NCBI RefSeq assembly: GCF_014642655.1
Contig: NZ_BMIR01000013.1
Span: forward strand, 1 to 64,000
Source: Pullulanibacillus camelliae
Lineage (GTDB): Bacteria > Bacillota > Bacilli > Bacillales > Sporolactobacillaceae
Length of the DNA: 64,000 nt
Direction: 5' to 3'
The translations under genes and the position numbers were made by a program. The notes beneath the pieces were generated by a model, which saw only the letters and a list, made by a program, of their open reading frames with translations, was not told the DNA's origin and searched no databases. This document shows, piece by piece, positions 9,820-17,851 of this stretch; the stretch's first letter is position 1; every line of letters begins with the position of its first letter.

Positions 9820-10329
9820 TCAAATTAATAGAAGGACAATTAAAAGTCCGGCCAAAAACCCCATGGTATTCCACAATTTTTCATAGGTAGCTTGAGCCTC
9901 GCGTGCTTCAGACTCCTCACGCTCTAAATGCGTCAGGGCTAAATGAATTTGTTTCTCTTGGTTCTCCCGATCGGACTGCCCTAATGTCACGCCAAATTGA
10001 AGCAAGATATCCTGCTCATTCTTTTTCAGTGCAGTGTTTGGCCAAAATTCGCCGACGGCTTCCTTCCATGCCTCTTGCAAGGTCAGCCCCTTCTCCAGCT
10101 CATCCGTCAATAATTTAAAGAACTGGTTTACAGGTTTTGGGATTTGGTGGACAAGTTTTGCGGCAACTTCACCAATCGGCCTAAGGCTATATGTGATTTC
10201 GGTTTCCAGCACCTGAAGCGCTGAACGCAACTGCCTTAACTGGCGCGGCCGATCGCGATAACGCTTGGCATACATACGACCAATAGCTGTTGATGTCAGA
10301 ATAATGAGAAGAGAGCCTATGAGCTTCAT
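9820..10329 (-). CDS. spoIIIAB: Stage III sporulation protein AB
   Basis: SpoIIIAB, about 169 residues, a T2SS GspF-like membrane protein of the channel complex. It has membrane segments at both ends (LIGSLLIILTSTAIG and MGFLAGLLIVLLLI) and a helical middle with RQLRQLRSALQVLETEITYS, the family hallmark. The start is the ATG 4 bases after the spoIIIAA stop, with no strong ribosome site, suggesting translational coupling to spoIIIAA. Confidence 0.92.
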   Translation of the reverse strand: MKLIGSLLIILTSTAIGRMYAKRYRDRPRQLRQLRSALQVLETEITYSLRPIGEVAAKLVHQIPKPVNQFFKLLTDELEKGLTLQEAWKEAVGEFWPNTALKKNEQDILLQFGVTLGQSDRENQEKQIHLALTHLEREESEAREAQATYEKLWNTMGFLAGLLIVLLLI

Positions 10330-10333
10330 CTGT

Positions 10334-11257
10334 CTAAACAAACTCTCTTTTTTGCGATATAAGTGAGCCTTCTCCGTTATAAATGGCTTCAATAACGCCT
10401 GGACCTCTCTGTCTCGAGAGGACAATAAACCGATCAAACAGCCGATGCTCCATAAGAACATGAATATTTGGCCGTCTAAGGATTTGCTCATAGCTGTAAC
10501 CATGCGCACTCGCAATCACATTAACACCGGCATTTAGGGCTTCAAGCAATGCATGACTATCCTCTTGACGGCCAATTTCATCAACGATAACTAATTCGGG
10601 GCTCATTGATCGGATTAACATCATCATTCCTTCGGGTTTTGGACAAGCATCCAAGACATCAATCCGCGGCCCAAATGCATGCTGAGGAACACCTTTCACA
10701 CAGCCCGCAATTTCTGAACGCTCGTCCACAATACCTACCTTTGTAGAAGGAATGGGCGCTTCCCCTTGACTGGCTATCCTAGCAATATCCCGCAATAGCG
10801 TGGTCTTTCCTGCTTGTGGTGGACCTATAATTAACGTGTTATACCAGCGATGCTCTTGATAGAGAAAAGGCATCATTGAATGTGCAGCCCCAAGCTTTTG
10901 CCTTGCGACACGAATATTAAAGGAGCTGACATCTCTTATGCGCTTCACTTGGCTCTCCTCAGTAATCACCTTTCCAGCAAGCCCAATTCGATGCCCTCCA
11001 CTGATCGTGACATAGCCTCGCTTCAATTCTTCTTCCAGTGTATAGAGAGAATACTGACTGAGTTTTCCTAGTAAAGCTCTTGCATCTTGGAAGGTAAAAA
11101 TAAGCTTGTCTAAAAAACGCGGCTTTCCACCCAGCACTAATTCAACCGGGCGCTCGATACGACATCTAATCTCTTCAAGCTGATCCAATAGATGCGCTGG
11201 CAGTTGGAGGATCTCTTTCGCTATATGTTCAGGGATAAGGGCTAATACGTCATCCAT
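10334..11257 (-). CDS. spoIIIAA: Stage III sporulation protein AA, secretion-type ATPase
   Basis: SpoIIIAA, 307 residues, the cytoplasmic AAA+/secretion-like ATPase that drives the channel. It has an N-terminal domain with EEIRCRIERPVELVL, Walker A GPPQAGKTTLLRD (about residue 145), Walker B-like ELVIVDEIGRQED and a sensor ASAHGYSYEQI. First gene of the spoIIIA operon; a sigma-E-like promoter lies about 40 bases upstream. Confidence 0.95.
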   Translation of the reverse strand: MDDVLALIPEHIAKEILQLPAHLLDQLEEIRCRIERPVELVLGGKPRFLDKLIFTFQDARALLGKLSQYSLYTLEEELKRGYVTISGGHRIGLAGKVITEESQVKRIRDVSSFNIRVARQKLGAAHSMMPFLYQEHRWYNTLIIGPPQAGKTTLLRDIARIASQGEAPIPSTKVGIVDERSEIAGCVKGVPQHAFGPRIDVLDACPKPEGMMMLIRSMSPELVIVDEIGRQEDSHALLEALNAGVNVIASAHGYSYEQILRRPNIHVLMEHRLFDRFIVLSRQRGPGVIEAIYNGEGSLISQKREFV

Positions 11258-11293
11258 TTTTTCTCACCCTTTTCAGGCTTATTACTTATCATC

Positions 11294-11321
11294 AATATAT
11301 GCTGGCCTGTACACTTTATGC
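11294..11321 (-). promoter_or_regulatory. Candidate sigma-E promoter of spoIIIA
   Basis: On the minus strand GCATAAA and CATATATT are separated by 13 bases, about 37 bases before the spoIIIAA ATG. This resembles the mother-cell sigma-E consensus (KCATATT, 13-15 bases, CATACAnT), and the B. subtilis operon is known to use sigma-E. Called by eye, with mismatches in both boxes. Confidence 0.5.
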
Positions 11322-11399
11322 TTTTCTTCACCCAATATAAAAATCTTAAATAGATGAGGCTATAAAGAAAATGAGCCTCTCAATTTATTCACATTTATG

Positions 11400-11507
11400 A
11401 AAAAAGTTAGCTGGTAACCACGTCCCAATGACAAAGTCAAAGCCTAATCTTATCCATCATCCTTAGAGAGTATAAGCGAAGGAATAGACTTTCTGACAAC
11501 ATAAGAA
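11400..11507 (-). repeat. Decayed type A element (A8), last of a chain
   Basis: Read on the minus strand, after the TTTTCTTAT following the 11508-11554 hairpin, the sequence restarts as GTCAGAAAGTCTATTCC. It then has a type A-like stretch (TATACTCTCTAAGG, then GGCTTTGACTTTGTCATT). The 3' hairpin is not recognisable. It ends near the spoIIIAA promoter region. Confidence 0.5.
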
Positions 11508-11830
11508 AACGGCACCTCCAATTGTTATATGTGTCTTACAATCGAGATGCCGTTCAGAGGGCCCTATCTTTTATTGAATTAGTGATTAAATTAAGAGTGA
11601 ATCTGAGAGACTCGTTCCTCTGCCCCTCTCTGTTGTGGCATGACTCCCGTGTGAGGGGAAACTTCGCCTCCTACTAGACATCGGCACAGAACAAATAGAA
11701 TGGGAGCGAAAAGTGCGAACCGCCAATAGGAAAGCTACACGATCGAAGTGCACGCAAGCAGACTACAAAAGAACTCGGCTACAATCATACGACAATGCCA
11801 ATGCGGGCACATGGTTATAATACCGATGGC
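11508..11830 (-). repeat. Unclassified degenerate repeat unit ending in a terminator-like hairpin
   Basis: The stretch between elements A1 and A8. On the plus strand it holds GGGAGCGAAAAGTGCGAA, reminiscent of the GC-rich Bacillaceae-type core of type B. On the minus strand it ends with AACGGCATCTCGATTG and its imperfect complement (11508-11554), followed by TTTTCTTA. A similar AACGG...CGTTTT hairpin occurs at about 44235-44270 beyond element A5, suggesting a third unit type. No gene seen. Confidence 0.45.
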
Positions 11831-11990
11831 ATTAGAATGCTTGGCTTGCACCACTTCGCTGGTACTCCTGATGTGATTTTTGCCAATCACACACTTAGGG
11901 TGTCCGCAAGCCTCAGGTGGCGAAAGTCAAAGCCCGAACTTATACTCTCTTCCTTTATGCGCGTCAGCGAAATTATACATTCTGATAGTA
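11831..11990 (-). repeat. Type A terminator-associated element, copy A1
   Basis: About 160 bp. On the minus strand it begins ATCAGAATGTATAATTTCGC directly after the T-tract of the hairpin that ends element B2. It contains the GTGATT/AATCAC internal hairpin and closes with a GGCTTGC/GCAAGCC stem followed by AAG, here with the final TTTT diverged. Near-identical to A2 and A4. Confidence 0.85.
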
Positions 11991-12292
11991 TAAGAAAAAC
12001 CGGGCGAAAAGCATGCCCGGTCCTTGTCCTTAGTATAGAGCATCAGCCAATATGAAAAAGGCTTCATTGCCTGGTCAAGTGGATGGGAGCGCAAGGCGCG
12101 CGATTCGTAACACTCTAAAATCATGTAGTCCACGGGCGCCGTTGACTCATGATGCGATACTAGAGTCCAGCGGGAAGTAGGAGATCGGTAAGACCTTAGC
12201 AGCGCGAAGGCGCGAGGAGGCTTAGGAAAGCGAGCGACCTGGAGCGGAATCGCGCATCGTCCTCATGACCAGAAATTTTATACTTTCTGATC
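11991..12292 (-). repeat. Type B terminator-associated element, copy B2
   Basis: About 300 bp. On the minus strand it starts ATCAGAAAGTATAAAATTTC after the efp terminator T-tract. It contains the GC-rich core and a roughly 60-base insert with a hairpin that is imperfect in this copy. It ends with an intact CCGGGCATG...CGCCCGG hairpin plus TTTTTCTTA, itself a good Rho-independent terminator. Element A1 follows at once. Confidence 0.88.
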
Positions 12293-12296
12293 TTTT

Positions 12297-12328
12297 AAAA
12301 AAAGGAGCCTAGCAATAAGCTAGACTCT
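12297..12328 (-). terminator. Rho-independent terminator of efp
   Basis: GAGTCTAGC and GCTAGGCTC arms (one mismatch) around a 5-base loop, then seven T residues on the minus strand, 6 bases after the efp stop. Target-side neighbour of element B2. Confidence 0.88.
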
Positions 12329-12333
12329 CTTGA

Positions 12334-12891
12334 TCAGGCACGGGATATATAGTTTCCAGTACGTGTATCAATAATGAGCACATCACCTTGATTAATGAAG
12401 AAAGGCACTTGAACGGTATAACCCGTTTCTAGAATCGCTGGCTTAGAGCCACCGGAAGCCGTGTCTCCTTTAATTCCAGGTTCAGTTTCCGTCACTTCTA
12501 ATTCAACGGTATTAGGAAGTTCAACACCGATCGTTTCACCTTCAAAGCTTTGAATATGAACCTCCATATTCTCTTTTAAAAAATTTAATTGATCAGCGAT
12601 TTGTTTAGCATTTAATTCGATCTGTTCATAGCTTTCTAAATCCATAAAGGTATGTTGATCTCCGTTAGCATAGAGATACTGCATGCGGCGATTTTCAATG
12701 TGTGCTCGATCAACCTTTTCTCCACCGCGAAAGGTTTTTTCTTGAATGGAGCCTGTGCGTAAATTACGCAATTTGGAACGCACAAAAGCCGCTCCTTTTC
12801 CCGGCTTCACATGTTGAAATTCTATGACTGACCAAATATCCCCATCCACTTGAATCGTTAACCCTGTGCGAAAATCGTTAACTGAAATCAT
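12334..12891 (-). CDS. efp: Elongation factor P
   Basis: EF-P, 185 residues, which relieves ribosome stalling at polyproline stretches. The N-terminal KOW-like domain begins [17 protein letters not shown]. The exposed loop carries the modifiable lysine in [18 protein letters not shown] (about residue 32). The C-terminal OB domain ends [17 protein letters not shown]. It follows aroQ directly; the yqhT peptidase gene that sits between them in B. subtilis is absent. Confidence 0.96.
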   Translation of the reverse strand: MISVNDFRTGLTIQVDGDIWSVIEFQHVKPGKGAAFVRSKLRNLRTGSIQEKTFRGGEKVDRAHIENRRMQYLYANGDQHTFMDLESYEQIELNAKQIADQLNFLKENMEVHIQSFEGETIGVELPNTVELEVTETEPGIKGDTASGGSKPAILETGYTVQVPFFINQGDVLIIDTRTGNYISRA

Positions 12892-12964
12892 GATTGACGT
12901 ATTCCCCTTTCATCTCTTACATGAGGCCACTCGCGATCTGATATGGTTTGAATCGTTTATCCTC

Positions 12965-13399
12965 TTAATTAACGTGTGCTTCTAAATAAGTCAACGCCAA
13001 TTGATAGCCGTGAAAACCAAGTCCGACAATCTGCCCGATAACAACCGGCGCAGTAACAGACTGATGACGAAAAGGTTCTCTTTTATGAATATTCGATAAG
13101 TGAACCTCTATAACCGGTAGACTTTGCCCTGCGAGTGCATCTCTAATGGCATAGCTATAGTGTGTAAAGGCTGCTGGATTTATGACAATGCCGTCATAAT
13201 CTGAGGACGCTTCGTGTATCCAACCAATGATCTCTCCCTCATAATTGCTTTGTTTACAAGTGACAGCAAAGGACTGCTGCTTGGCAAACTCTTCAATAAA
13301 TGCGACGAGATCATCGAGCGTCTCCTTGCCGTAAACATCTGGTTCTCTTTTTCCTAATTGATTCAGATTAGGTCCATTAATAATCAGATAATGACGCAT
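12965..13399 (-). CDS. aroQ: Type II 3-dehydroquinate dehydratase (YqhS)
   Basis: Type II dehydroquinase, 144 residues, which catalyses trans-dehydration of 3-dehydroquinate in the shikimate pathway. The flexible lid loop (INGPNLNQLGKREPDVYG), the active-site segment INPAAFTHYSYAIRDAL and EVHLSNIHKREPFRH are all conserved. ATG at 13399 is preferred over the GTG at 13408 because GGGTGA lies 6 bases before it. Confidence 0.93.
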   Translation of the reverse strand: MRHYLIINGPNLNQLGKREPDVYGKETLDDLVAFIEEFAKQQSFAVTCKQSNYEGEIIGWIHEASSDYDGIVINPAAFTHYSYAIRDALAGQSLPVIEVHLSNIHKREPFRHQSVTAPVVIGQIVGLGFHGYQLALTYLEAHVN

Positions 13400-13448
13400 C
13401 GGCTTCACCCATTTCAGAATGTTTTCCCTTAGCTATTCTACCATAGGC

Positions 13449-13961
13449 TTAGTCATTTGAGTAGTCGGCATTTTCGCTTTCTGACGAAGTAAGATCAAAG
13501 GAGATGGAATAGCCTACAAAAAGACCATACAAAATATATAAGCAAAGCGTTGTGGTAATCGTGTTCTTACCGAGCTCTGTCACAGGCTTTAAATGGGGAA
13601 TCCAAGGCTGAAGCACATAGAAAACGATCACCCATAAAGCGAGGCCAAATCCGATGCTAATCCACATATTTTTCATTCGCCCTAAGGTGAATTTATACGC
13701 AAACGCAAGCAAGATGGAAACGATGCAAATCATGAGGAGTCCTAAAAATTGTTTGCCAACAGATTCCTTCCAATCATACGAAGGAAAGGGTGCCAAGATA
13801 AGTGCAGGACCATATCTACAAAAATTAAGCTCATAAAATAAAAAACCGAGCAAACCCCAAAGCGCTCCACCCACAAAGCCAATTAAAACTGTCCTTCCAT
13901 TTGAAGAAACCTTGCTATAGTCGTTCTTGTCTTCCTTTGTTAACACAAATTCGTCACTCAT
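13449..13961 (-). CDS. yqhR: YqhR family conserved membrane protein
   Basis: A 170-residue polytopic membrane protein with four hydrophobic stretches (for example LIGFVGGALWGLLGFLFYEL and WISIGFGLALWVIVFYVLQP). Position upstream of aroQ-efp and divergent from yqhQ, together with length and topology, match Bacillus YqhR. Function unknown. The last 20 residues are acidic and polar. Confidence 0.82.
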   Translation of the reverse strand: MSDEFVLTKEDKNDYSKVSSNGRTVLIGFVGGALWGLLGFLFYELNFCRYGPALILAPFPSYDWKESVGKQFLGLLMICIVSILLAFAYKFTLGRMKNMWISIGFGLALWVIVFYVLQPWIPHLKPVTELGKNTITTTLCLYILYGLFVGYSISFDLTSSESENADYSND

Positions 13962-14165
13962 CTTATCACCTCCAAGGATTAGTATGACCTAGTCTTATTC
14001 ATTTTCTTCATGCACATACGTTCACAAATAAATTCACTTTCTTTTGAATAAAATGTGTATAAATTGTTATTTTGGGTAAATTATTAATATAGAACATATC
14101 TTAATGTGGAGACTTTTGAACTTTTCTAGTAAAATAAGAGAAAACATCAAAGTTGGTGATCTCTA

Positions 14166-15113
14166 TTGAAAAAATTACCTGTGTATGGCGGTCAGGCTGT
14201 CATTGAAGGGGTGATGATGGGCGGTAAGCATACCACAGTAACTGCTATTCGCAGAAAAGATGGAAGTCTTGAATACTATGAAGTTAAAAAGGAACCGACA
14301 CCTGTTTTAAATAAATTAAAAAAAATTCCTTTCGTTAGAGGGATTATCGGAATCATTGAATCCAGTATTGTTGGGACAAAGCATTTGAATTTTGCCTCAG
14401 AAAAGTATGATGTCGATCCCGCAGATGATGCGGCTAATGAGGCTCAGGAAACTGAGGAAAAGGGAAAATGGGCCATGATTCTTGGTGTGAGTGTGATCGC
14501 AGTGCTTTCTTTTTTATTCGGGAAGTTTGTATTGACACTCGTTCCTACTCTACTTGCTGAAGCATTAAGCTTTCTCTTTCCAGGAGACGTTGCGCAAATA
14601 TTACTAGAAGGATTGTTTAAGCTTCTTTTTATTTTTGGCTATATCTACTTTATATCTTTGACGCCAATGGTGAAACGTCTGTTTCAATACCATGGTGCCG
14701 AGCATAAAGTAATAAATACGTTTGAAGTACGCGAAGCTTTAACGGTCCAAAATGTTAAAGCCCAATCCCGGCTCCACTATCGTTGCGGAAGCAGCTTTAT
14801 CCTATTTACTGCGATCATCAGTATCTTTTTATATTTTCTCGTTCCCGTCCATCCTTTTTGGTTGAGACTTGTCTCACGGATTTTGCTCATACCAGTAGAT
14901 CTAGGCATCGCTTATGAAGTCTTACAGCTGACCAATAAATGTAGGCATATTCCTGTCTTACGCTGGCTTGGCTATCCAGGTCTTTGGCTACAGCTTCTGA
15001 CAACTAAAGAGCCAAAAGCAGATCAGATTGAGGTAGCTATTGCCGCTTTTAATGAAATGAAAGATAGAGAAGCACGTTATATTGCGAGTGAGAAACAAAC
15101 CGTTGTAAGCTAG
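14166..15113 (+). CDS. yqhQ: DUF1385 domain protein YqhQ
   Basis: A 315-residue DUF1385 membrane protein. It opens with the family motif YGGQAVIEGVMMGG and contains the conserved FQYHGAEHKVINTFE segment (about residue 176) and SRLHYRCGSSF. About four to five membrane helices. The start is a TTG at 14166 preceded by GGTGAT. Function is not established. Divergent from yqhR and followed 28 bases later by yqhP. Confidence 0.9.
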   Translation: MKKLPVYGGQAVIEGVMMGGKHTTVTAIRRKDGSLEYYEVKKEPTPVLNKLKKIPFVRGIIGIIESSIVGTKHLNFASEKYDVDPADDAANEAQETEEKGKWAMILGVSVIAVLSFLFGKFVLTLVPTLLAEALSFLFPGDVAQILLEGLFKLLFIFGYIYFISLTPMVKRLFQYHGAEHKVINTFEVREALTVQNVKAQSRLHYRCGSSFILFTAIISIFLYFLVPVHPFWLRLVSRILLIPVDLGIAYEVLQLTNKCRHIPVLRWLGYPGLWLQLLTTKEPKADQIEVAIAAFNEMKDREARYIASEKQTVVS

Positions 15114-15141
15114 AAAAACGCTGAAATGGGAGGTGTTGAAA

Positions 15142-15531
15142 GTGAGAAAATCATGGTTTAATATTGTTTTTTATGCCATTATTTTACTGGGACTCATCGG
15201 CTTGGCGTTCCACCCACTAAGCCTGTTGAAAAACATTGCTATGATCGCTCTGGTCGTCGGGCTTATCTTTGTCATTTACAAGCTGTTTATGAACCGCTCG
15301 TCAAGTGACACCGCTGCCTATCGTCGTGCAGTCAAGCAAACCAAGAAACGCAAAAAAGAGCGACACCATCATCGCCCTGTTTCTCAACCTTCACACTTAC
15401 ATGTGATCCAATCACAAACTGTTGTAAAGAAAAAGGAACCCATCGCAAAAGGACAGAAACGCAATCACCACCATCTTACAGTCATCGACGGCAAAAAACG
15501 GCGTCGAAAAAAGCTGTTTTTTCTCGAATAA
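15142..15531 (+). CDS. yqhP: SA1362 family membrane protein YqhP
   Basis: A small membrane protein of about 129 residues: two N-terminal hydrophobic helices (IVFYAIILLGLIGLAFHP and IAMIALVVGLIFVIYKLF) then a strongly basic His/Lys/Arg-rich tail. Position after yqhQ and composition match the YqhP/SA1362 family of unknown function. Start chosen at GTG 15142, 6 bases after GGAGGTG; the upstream TTG overlaps that site. Confidence 0.78.
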   Translation: MRKSWFNIVFYAIILLGLIGLAFHPLSLLKNIAMIALVVGLIFVIYKLFMNRSSSDTAAYRRAVKQTKKRKKERHHHRPVSQPSHLHVIQSQTVVKKKEPIAKGQKRNHHHLTVIDGKKRRRKKLFFLE

Positions 15532-15543
15532 CAATAAGCTGCC

Positions 15544-15580
15544 AAAACGACAAGTGACGCTTAATCCACTTGTCGTTTTT
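15544..15580 (+). terminator. Rho-independent terminator after yqhP
   Basis: AAAACGACAAGTG and CACTTGTCGTTTTT arms, a perfect 13-base stem with a 10-base loop, 12 bases after the yqhP stop. Element A2 begins at the end of its T-tract. Confidence 0.92.
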
Positions 15581-15742
15581 ATACTATCAGGATGTATAAC
15601 TTTACTGACGCGCATAAAGGAAGAGAATATAAGGCGGGCTTTGACTTTCGCCATCTGAGGCTTGCGGACACCCTAAGTGTGTGATTGGCAAAAATCACAT
15701 CAGGAGTACCAGCGAAGGGGTGCAAGCCAAGTTTTCTAATAT
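15581..15742 (+). repeat. Type A terminator-associated element, copy A2 (plus strand)
   Basis: The only well-preserved copy in this window on the plus strand, and it follows a plus-strand terminator, so polarity relative to the terminator is kept. It starts ATCAGGATGTATAACTTTAC, carries GTGATT/AATCAC and closes GGCTTGC...GCAAGCC-AAGTTTTCTAAT. It fills the gap between yqhP and the convergent yqhO gene. Confidence 0.88.
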
Positions 15743-15748
15743 AAATTT

Positions 15749-16636
15749 TTAATAGGTCCAATGCTTCAAAAACTTTGTTGTCCTTTTACGCCCCACCTCC
15801 ACTAAATGATCAATATTTTCCTTTGAAAGCTTAAAATTAGCGGTTTCAATATTTTCAACGGGTAGGAAGACAATATTGGATGCTGCATATTTTGAAATAT
15901 ATTTCGCATCATGAGCCTCTTTCATCGTTGTAAAAATGCCGTGAAATAAATCAACTGCGTTTTTTATGCGGCGAGGGGCTGCACTATCCGTTCTTGAGCT
16001 CAATTGAAATCCCAAGAAAGGACGTGAAGGCAGATCTTGTTGATCATCATACAACCAAACTGGAAAATTACTCAACACCCCTCCATCAACGAGAATACAT
16101 TTCTGATTCTCTTTATCATATAGGGAAATCGGCTCAAAAAAGAATGGAAGACTACAACTGATGCGGATGGCGCGCGCGACAGAAAAATTCTCCGGATGAA
16201 TCCCATATTCAACAAGGTCATCGGGGATAACAATCATTTTTCCTCTGGATAAATCAGAGGCAATGATCTTTAATGAATCCGGAGGCAGATCACTAAAGCG
16301 CTCCACGCCTTTGGCCTTAAGAACCTCCATCAACCATTTCTCAAACGTATTTCCTTTATAGAGCCCCATGCGCCAATAAAGTGTTAGCCATTTAATAAAT
16401 GGAAAATGATGAATAATTTTGGACTGATCTAAAAATAGAGAGGGTTGCAGCTCTTCCATTAATTTATAAATATCCTTGCTATTGTACCCAGATGCTATAA
16501 AAGCGGCGATAATGGAGCCCGCACTCGTTCCTGCGACCCTGCGAAATCGATAGCCATGCTTTTCAACAATTTCATAAGCTCCCACAAAAGCAAAGGCTTT
16601 CACCCCACCCCCAGAAAATACACCATCAATCCACAT
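15749..16636 (-). CDS. yqhO: Patatin-like phospholipase YqhO
   Basis: A 295-residue patatin-family acyl hydrolase. The oxyanion GGGVKAFAFVG motif near the N-terminus, the nucleophile serine in AGTSAGS (about residue 40) and the catalytic aspartate in DGGVLSNFP (about residue 190) form the Ser-Asp dyad. Probably cytoplasmic, as no signal peptide is visible. Substrate unknown. Convergent with yqhP. Confidence 0.88.
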   Translation of the reverse strand: MWIDGVFSGGGVKAFAFVGAYEIVEKHGYRFRRVAGTSAGSIIAAFIASGYNSKDIYKLMEELQPSLFLDQSKIIHHFPFIKWLTLYWRMGLYKGNTFEKWLMEVLKAKGVERFSDLPPDSLKIIASDLSRGKMIVIPDDLVEYGIHPENFSVARAIRISCSLPFFFEPISLYDKENQKCILVDGGVLSNFPVWLYDDQQDLPSRPFLGFQLSSRTDSAAPRRIKNAVDLFHGIFTTMKEAHDAKYISKYAASNIVFLPVENIETANFKLSKENIDHLVEVGRKRTTKFLKHWTY

Positions 16637-16905
16637 CGTCAGCCCTCCCCGCTGCGTTCTCGGTACCGTCCTGCAAAATAGTCGCCGTGATTCCTTTGGT
16701 TATGAGTAAATGTCACTGGACATCAACTTGTCTTCTTAATAGAAAAAGCTCTAAACACTCTTTATAGCTATCTTAGTTAGGGAGGACAGAAAATAGAACA
16801 CCAGCCAAGCAAGAGTTTCTATGTCCCTAAGTGTCAACCTCATTCAAATTAAATAAGGATGTATGATTAGGCTTATTTAATGCCTTGAGATGTTCACAGT
16901 GAAAT
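16637..16905. other. Intergenic stretch upstream of yqhO
   Basis: About 270 bases between the yqhO start and element A3. No credible reading frame, RNA gene or strong hairpin seen. It must contain the yqhO promoter, but I cannot place it with confidence. Confidence 0.4.
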
Positions 16906-17065
16906 TGAGAAAACTTGGCTTGCACCGCTTTACTGGTATCCCTAATGTGTATTTTGCCAATCACACACTAAGAGTGCCCGCAAGCCTTAGATGGTGAAAG
17001 TCCAAGTGACACTGATACTTTCTTCCTTTATGAATGTCGAAGAAGCTATACATTCTGATAGTATA
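16906..17065 (-). repeat. Type A terminator-associated element, copy A3
   Basis: About 160 bp, somewhat diverged. On the minus strand it starts ATCAGAATGTATAGCTTC after the mntR terminator T-tract and ends with GGCTTGC...GCAAGCC followed by AAGTTTTCTC. The stem arms are intact while the loop has changed, which favours selection or recent structure over random decay. Confidence 0.82.
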
Positions 17066-17112
17066 AAAAACGCCCTACTGCGTCATGTTGACGCTGCAAG
17101 GCGGTTTATTTT
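17066..17112 (-). terminator. Rho-independent terminator of mntR
   Basis: On the minus strand AAACCGCC and GGGCGTTT arms plus an inner TGACGC/GCGTCA-type pairing form a long stem followed by T residues. It lies 36 bases after the mntR stop; element A3 is attached to its far side. Confidence 0.85.
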
Positions 17113-17147
17113 TCATTTTAAAGTTGAAGTCGTTCCCAAGTGAACAT

Positions 17148-17570
17148 TTAATCACGATTGCGATTTCGGATGATAGTTAAGTCCTCAACGCGTTGTGGAT
17201 CCTCTTCAAAATACTGCACTAAATCCCCAATTCGATCGATGGCATCCCAGCTTAAATGGTGCTCGATCCCTTCGACATCCTCATAAATATGTTCATTATG
17301 TACGCCAATGATTTTCAAAAAATCTTCTAATAAAGCATGACGAAAGACAAGACGCTGACCTAATTTTTTCCCTTTTGGGGTTAAGCCAAATCCTCTATAT
17401 TTCTCATAAACGAGATAATCATCCTTATCTAACTTTTGAATCATTTTCGTTACGGAGGAGGGGTGTACTTCTAATGCCTCAGCAATATCAGACACTCTCG
17501 CATAACCCTTATCTTTTATGAGCAAATAAATACGCTCAATATAATCTTCCATGCTAGGTGTTGGCAGCAT
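17148..17570 (-). CDS. mntR: Manganese-responsive transcriptional regulator MntR
   Basis: MntR, 140 residues, a DtxR-family Mn(II)-sensing repressor of manganese uptake. The N-terminal winged helix ([29 protein letters not shown] split across two helices, recognition helix [16 protein letters not shown]) and the metal-binding region with [10 protein letters not shown] are nearly identical to B. subtilis MntR. Ribosome site GGAGGGATGAC precedes ATG. Confidence 0.95.
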   Translation of the reverse strand: MLPTPSMEDYIERIYLLIKDKGYARVSDIAEALEVHPSSVTKMIQKLDKDDYLVYEKYRGFGLTPKGKKLGQRLVFRHALLEDFLKIIGVHNEHIYEDVEGIEHHLSWDAIDRIGDLVQYFEEDPQRVEDLTIIRNRNRD

Positions 17571-17734
17571 GTCATCCCTCCTATTTTAAAGGCTTCTCTG
17601 TTTACACAGAGGCATTAACTATATATTTAAATCCATGTCATCTGCACAAAAAGACACACTATAAAAATCATACACTAGAAAAAAATGAATGACAAGTCAT
17701 CACTTTGACAACACTCCCGTACGACTATCATTAA

Positions 17735-17800
17735 GATCACTTCAATAAAGCTTTTCTCCTTAAATAGCATTAGTGAAGGCTTATGATTCCTGATAGTGTC
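17735..17800 (-). repeat. Decayed type A element fragment (A9) behind the nrdJ terminator
   Basis: On the minus strand, after the nrdJ terminator T-tract, the sequence ATCAGGAATCATAAGCC then CTTCACTAATGC and TTTAAGGAG matches the start of type A base for base at many positions. The distal hairpin is lost. Confidence 0.5.
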
Positions 17801-17809
17801 AAAGCAAGA

Positions 17810-17843
17810 AAAAGGAATAGCCCGTTTGAGGCTATCCCCTTTT
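17810..17843 (-). terminator. Rho-independent terminator of nrdJ
   Basis: GGGATAGCC and GGCTATTCC arms with a 7-base loop, followed by TTTTTCTT on the minus strand, just after the nrdJ stop. The plus strand also carries T residues, so it may work both ways. Confidence 0.85.
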
Positions 17844-17851
17844 ACCCTAAC

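Noticed and set aside
11795-12055. Reading frames coding LHHFAGTPDVIFANHTLR-like peptides at 11795-12055, 15579-15761 and 25988-26215
   Set aside because: They recur only because type A elements recur. They have no ribosome sites, are broken differently in each copy, and vanish in diverged copies, so they are not genes.
11400-12328. Types A and B as intact group II introns or full insertion sequences
   Set aside because: They have no reverse transcriptase or transposase frame, and I could not recognise a domain V-like catalytic hairpin or clear inverted terminal repeats with target duplications. Only a non-autonomous relationship remains possible.
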